Shown here one piece after another: positions 60,058 through 64,000 of a stretch of DNA of 64,000 bases. The notes below the pieces were generated by a model. That model was not told the DNA's origin, made no database searches, and saw nothing but the letters and a program-made list of their open reading frames with translations. This DNA comes from Unio delphinus. Lineage: Eukaryota; Mollusca; Bivalvia; Unionida; Unionidae. The stretch lies in contig JAQISU010000036.1 of NCBI GenBank assembly GCA_029339505.1, positions 1,704,501 to 1,768,500 of the forward strand, given 5' to 3'. Within the stretch, counting starts at the first letter, position 1; each line of letters starts with the position of its first letter. The translations under genes and the position numbers were made by a program.

Positions 60058-61495
60058 ACATTATGACAACATGCTTACAGTACAGTCCCTAAACTATCAG
60101 ATCATTATGACAACACGTTCGCTCTTCGGATCCTAATCTATCAGATCATTATGACAACAAGGTTACAACACATTCCCTAAACTATCAGATCATTATGACA
60201 ACAAGGTTACAACACATTCCCTAAACTATCAGATCATTATGACAACAAGGTTACAACACATTCCCTAAACTATCAGATCATTATGACAACAAGGTTACAA
60301 CACATTCCCTAAACTATCAGATCATTATGACAACACGTTCACTCTTCAGATCCTACTCTAACATAATCATTATGACAACAAGGTTACAGTACAGACCCTA
60401 CTCTAACAGATCATTATGACAACAAGGTTACAGTACAGACCCTACTCTAACAGATCATTATGACAACACGTTCACTCTTCAGACCCTACTCTAACAGATC
60501 ATTATGACAACAAGGTTACAGTACAGACCCTATTCTAACAGATCATTATGACAACAATGTTACAGTACAGACTCTACTCTAACTGATCATTATGACAACA
60601 AGGTTACAGTGCGGACCTTACTCTAACAGATCATTATGACAACAATGTTACAGTACAGACCCTACTCTAACAGATCATTATGACAACAAGGTTACAGTAC
60701 AGACCCTACTCTAACAGATCATTATGACATTAAGGTTACAGTGCGGACCCTGCTCTAACAGATCATTATGACAACAAGGTTACAGTACAGACCCTACTCT
60801 AACAGATCATTATGACAACAAGGTTACAGTACGGACCCTACTCTAACAGATCATTATGACAACAAGGTTACAGTACAGACCCTACTCTAACAGATCATTA
60901 TGACAACAATGTTACAATACAGACTCTACTATAACAGATCATTATGACAACAAGGTTACAGTACAGACCCTACTCTAACAGATCATTATGACAACAAGGT
61001 TACAGTACGGACCCTACTCTAACAGATCATTATGACAACAAGGTTACAGTACAGACCCTACTCTAACAGATCATTATGACAACAATGTTACAGTACAGAC
61101 TCTACTATAACAGATCATTATGACAACAAGGTTACAGTGCGGACCTTACTCTAACAGATCATTATGACAACAATGTTACAGTACAGACCCTACTCTAACA
61201 GATCATTATGACAACAAGGTTACAGTGCGGACCCTGCTCTAACAGATCATTATGACATTAAGGTTACAGTACAGACCCTACTCTAACAGATCATTATGAC
61301 AACAAGGTTACAGTGCGGACCCTACTCTAACAGATCATTATGACATTAAGGTTACAGTACAGACCCTACTCTAACAGATCATTATGACAACAATGTTACA
61401 GTACAGACCCTACTCTAACAGATCATTATGACAACAAGGTTACAGTACAGACCCTACTCTAACAGATCATTATGACATTAAGGTTACAGTACAAG
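60058..61495. repeat. Minisatellite, unit 44 bp, about 32 copies
   Basis: The unit is 'atcattatgacaacaaggtt', then 'acagtacagaccctactcta' and 'acag'. The first units use a 'acaacacattccctaaacta' variant. Units with 'acattaaggtt' or 'acagtgcggacc' recur in a larger pattern. Confidence 0.95.
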
Positions 61496-61569
61496 GTTAC
61501 AGTATACATTCATTATACGTTGGGTCCTCATCTGTATGATAACAGTCGTACAGTATTTGCTCTAATCTG

Positions 61570-62215
61570 CTGGCGCAGTATACAGTATATACATCAAGTA
61601 TACGGTATAGACATCAAGTATACGGTATAGACATAAATTATACAGTATAGACATCAAGTGTGCATTATAGACATCAAGTATACAGTACATACATCAAGTT
61701 TATGGTATAGACATAAATTATACAGTATATACATCACGTATACATTATATACATCAAGTATACGGTATAGACATCAAGTATAGGTACAGATATCACGTGT
61801 TTGGTATAGACTTCAAGTATATAGTATATACATCAATTATACGGTATTCACATCAAGTAAACAGTCGGTAAAGACATCAAGTATACGGTACAGACATCAA
61901 GTTTATGGTATAGATATCAAGTATACAGTATAGACATCAATTGTATGGTATAGAGATCAAGCATACGGTATAGCTATCAAGTATACGGTATATATATCAA
62001 ATATACCGTACATACATCAAGTATAAGGTATAGATGTCAAATATACAGTTTAGACATCAAGTAGACGGTATAGACATCAGGCATAAATTACGGTAAAGAC
62101 ATCAAGTATACTGTATAGACATCAAGTATACGGTATAGACATCATTGTCGGTATAGACATCAAGTATACGGTATAGATATCAAGTACTCAGTATAGACAT
62201 CCAGTATACATTATA
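61570..62215. repeat. Minisatellite, unit about 19-20 bp
   Basis: About 33 imperfect copies of 'tatagacatcaagtatacgg'. Confidence 0.93.
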
Positions 62216-62299
62216 TACCAGATGTTTGTCAAGGCCATATGGTTGCAAGAGTATGGTATATACCATCACCTACCAACTCACTGCGATGCCATGCACATT

Positions 62300-62440
62300 C
62301 TAGTGTCAAGTGGACCAAGCTGACCCCGATTTACCAGCACATTATGATGACAAGTGGACCATGCTGACCCCGATTTACCAGCACATTATAATGACAAGTG
62401 ATCATGTTGACCCCGTTTTACCAGCACATTATGATCATGA
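62300..62440. repeat. Three units of about 43-44 bp
   Basis: Each unit has 'tgaccccgatttaccagcac' then 'attatgatgacaagtggacc'. Confidence 0.85.
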
Positions 62441-62898
62441 GTGGTTATTCTGATTTTCTGTCAAAGTAGTTGAATTTTCCTCTAATGTTCTTTTCATAAG
62501 AGGTTAGCAGATCAAACAGCTTAACAGAAATACTGTCATCGTAAATATTTTAACTCAAATGATGAAACAGTTACAAATACGACCAGAGACAACTTGAAAT
62601 GTATAATTTGTTTGCCTTTTGTAAGCAACACAACCAAAAAATATTGAACAGGTAGACACTATCTTTTCCTTTTGAAGTAACTGTGTTAGGTATCAAAATA
62701 TTTACATTGCGTGTGCCATTCCTGATGTTTGCATTCATTTTTCTTTCATTGTTATTTCTTGATGTATTCATTATCCTTTTTGGATGTTTGTATTCATTGT
62801 TCTTTCTTGATCAACAAGTCACGCCTCTCTTAGCATATATATATATGTGTGTATTGTAAAAAAACTATATAAAATAAATAATTAATGGCTATTTTCAG
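62441..62898. other. End of intron 4, no element recognised
   Basis: AT-rich, with a short TA run at about 62837-62846. It ends with a pyrimidine-rich 'ggctattttcag' acceptor. Confidence 0.55.
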
Positions 62899-63005
62899 AT
62901 TTTCTAACTACTATATTGGGATCTCTACGGACGACCGTCACCTCTGGGACGACAGATGTGAATGAAGGACATGATCACAAACGACGGCGACGTGAGGCTC
63001 TTGAA
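62899..63005 (+). CDS. SLC39A4-like: Exon 5 of a ZIP4/ZIP12-like zinc transporter (end of helix-rich domain, charged linker)
   Basis: 107 nt, completing the split codon of exon 4 (Tyr) and ending in phase 0. Acceptor attttcag|AT and donor GAA|gtacga (moderate). It encodes FLTTILGSLRTTV, then a polar linker GHDHKRRRREALE. In ZIP4 the helix-rich domain likewise ends in 'L..LMQRLGV' followed by a His-rich 'HSDHSHRHRG' linker to the PAL-containing domain. The HDH could bind metal. The RRRR-E run fits a basic protease-processing site, and ZIP4 ectodomain shedding is known in vertebrates, but use of this site is speculation. The PAL and transmembrane exons must lie beyond the window. Confidence 0.72.
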
Positions 63006-64000
63006 GTACGACATTTTATCTACATACATACATACATACATACATGTATGTGTGTTTGCGTGTGCGTGCGTGCGTGTGCGGTAATTAAAGCGATATATAT
63101 ATCTTGGACAAACAGACGTTCGTGAAAGATTACTAATTTGAATGCAAACCTCATTGAGAGTTAACAAAGAATACTAGCAAGAGATAGAAAGAATTGAGAA
63201 GTAGCCAACCGTAATTAATGGAAATATACAGCATTTTAACACTCCTGGGGCCATAATAGAAATATACTCCATTTTAACACTTTTGCATAATAAATAATGC
63301 AGTTGTTATTGGTACAATGTGCATTGTACAGTTTATTCAAAGACGTCAAAATGTTTTGCTTATCATGATGTTTATCAAACGTCGCTCGCTTTTGTCTTAG
63401 AGGTAACATTTGTTTGTAAAGTAATGGATCTATCTCCTGATCCGGTTAATGGCAGGCATGTCTTGACGGTAATAAATGCGAAATATGTTTTGATAGTAAT
63501 AAATGCGAGGTATGTCTTGACAGTACAAATAATGAAAGGTATATCTTGGCAGTAATACATGCGAACCTTGTAAAAGTTAACAAATATTTGTCTTGCATAC
63601 AAAGTGAAAATGTGCAGGGAAAAAATTACGATATTGCGAATTAAATCCTAAAATAATCAAGAATCTACAAACACAAGTCCCAGTAATGTAAATTCCTGAA
63701 TAAAACACCCTACAAGTTCCAAAGATATCCAAAAACTGAAGGCAATGACGTGTCTGTTATAGATTATGGGGTTTTGATGTATTAATATTCCTTTCTTGAA
63801 TTACAGTAATATACTTCCAGGTTTGAATACGCTAAAAATTGCAGTCTGTATCCAAGAATCTTATAAGAAAACCTTTGTATTTCCAGAGAAAATAATCACT
63901 TGAGTTCAAGAATAAAAAAAAAAAGAATTTCAGCACAGCTTGACACAACATAATTACAACTTGAAAGTGTTAGATGTCAAAGCACAAAAGACCATGTCCT
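63006..64000. other. Intron 5 (start); short repeats only
   Basis: A CATA/TGCG-rich microsatellite patch lies at 63022-63078. A loose repeat of about 26-30 bp ('taataaatgcgaaatatgtt') lies near 63465-63560. No further exon with a ZIP-like motif was found before the window ends. Confidence 0.5.

Overview
This is a eukaryotic (animal) genomic window: AT-rich, intron-rich and packed with microsatellites, minisatellites, tRNA-derived SINEs and decayed retroelements. The SINE tails contain a stretch reading roughly 'ggactggtcggcctggtg...aatgtgactgggtg', which I associate with bivalve mollusc genomes. A mollusc, probably a bivalve, is my best inference, not a demonstrated fact.

The only cellular gene I can follow across the window is on the + strand. 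It is the 5' half of a SLC39A (ZIP) zinc transporter resembling vertebrate ZIP4/ZIP12. Four downstream exons (48738-49061, 49766-49877, 58952-59044, 62899-63005) have good splice sites and perfectly matching phases. They encode the helix-rich extracellular domain and a short HDH/poly-arginine linker. The transmembrane ZIP domain must lie beyond base 64000. The first exon (signal peptide plus first ectodomain helices) occurs in three intact copies of exactly 249 nt (8337, 17814, 34751), all phase 0. Two decayed copies start at 24541 and 41003. Each copy has the same ~180-nt upstream block, which suggests tandem alternative promoters/first exons.

Layout. 1-8.1 kb: LINE and Ty3/gypsy remnants, minisatellites, one SINE. 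8.1-8.7 kb: exon 1a. 8.7-17.1 kb: intronic tandem repeats, including a 2.6-kb satellite of 31-bp units. 17.1-33.7 kb (copy A) and 34.05-55.3 kb (copy B): a tandem segmental duplication. Each copy holds one intact first exon, a decayed antisense gene of unknown identity, one pseudo-first exon, SINEs, a dead LINE and a minus-strand retroelement-like fragment. Copy A lacks about 5.6 kb that copy B has (about 45693-51289). That piece contains exons 2 and 3, and the junction in A joins the middle of one LINE to the end of another with a 2-bp microhomology. The simplest history is that a unit holding exons 1-3 was duplicated and the upstream exons 2-3 were then deleted, leaving extra first exons in front of one gene body. 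55.3-64 kb: a LINE tail, then exons 4 and 5 embedded in large minisatellite arrays.

No rRNA, functional tRNA, CRISPR array or bacterial feature was found. Coordinates of decayed elements and repeats are approximate. The exon coordinates were worked out base by base.
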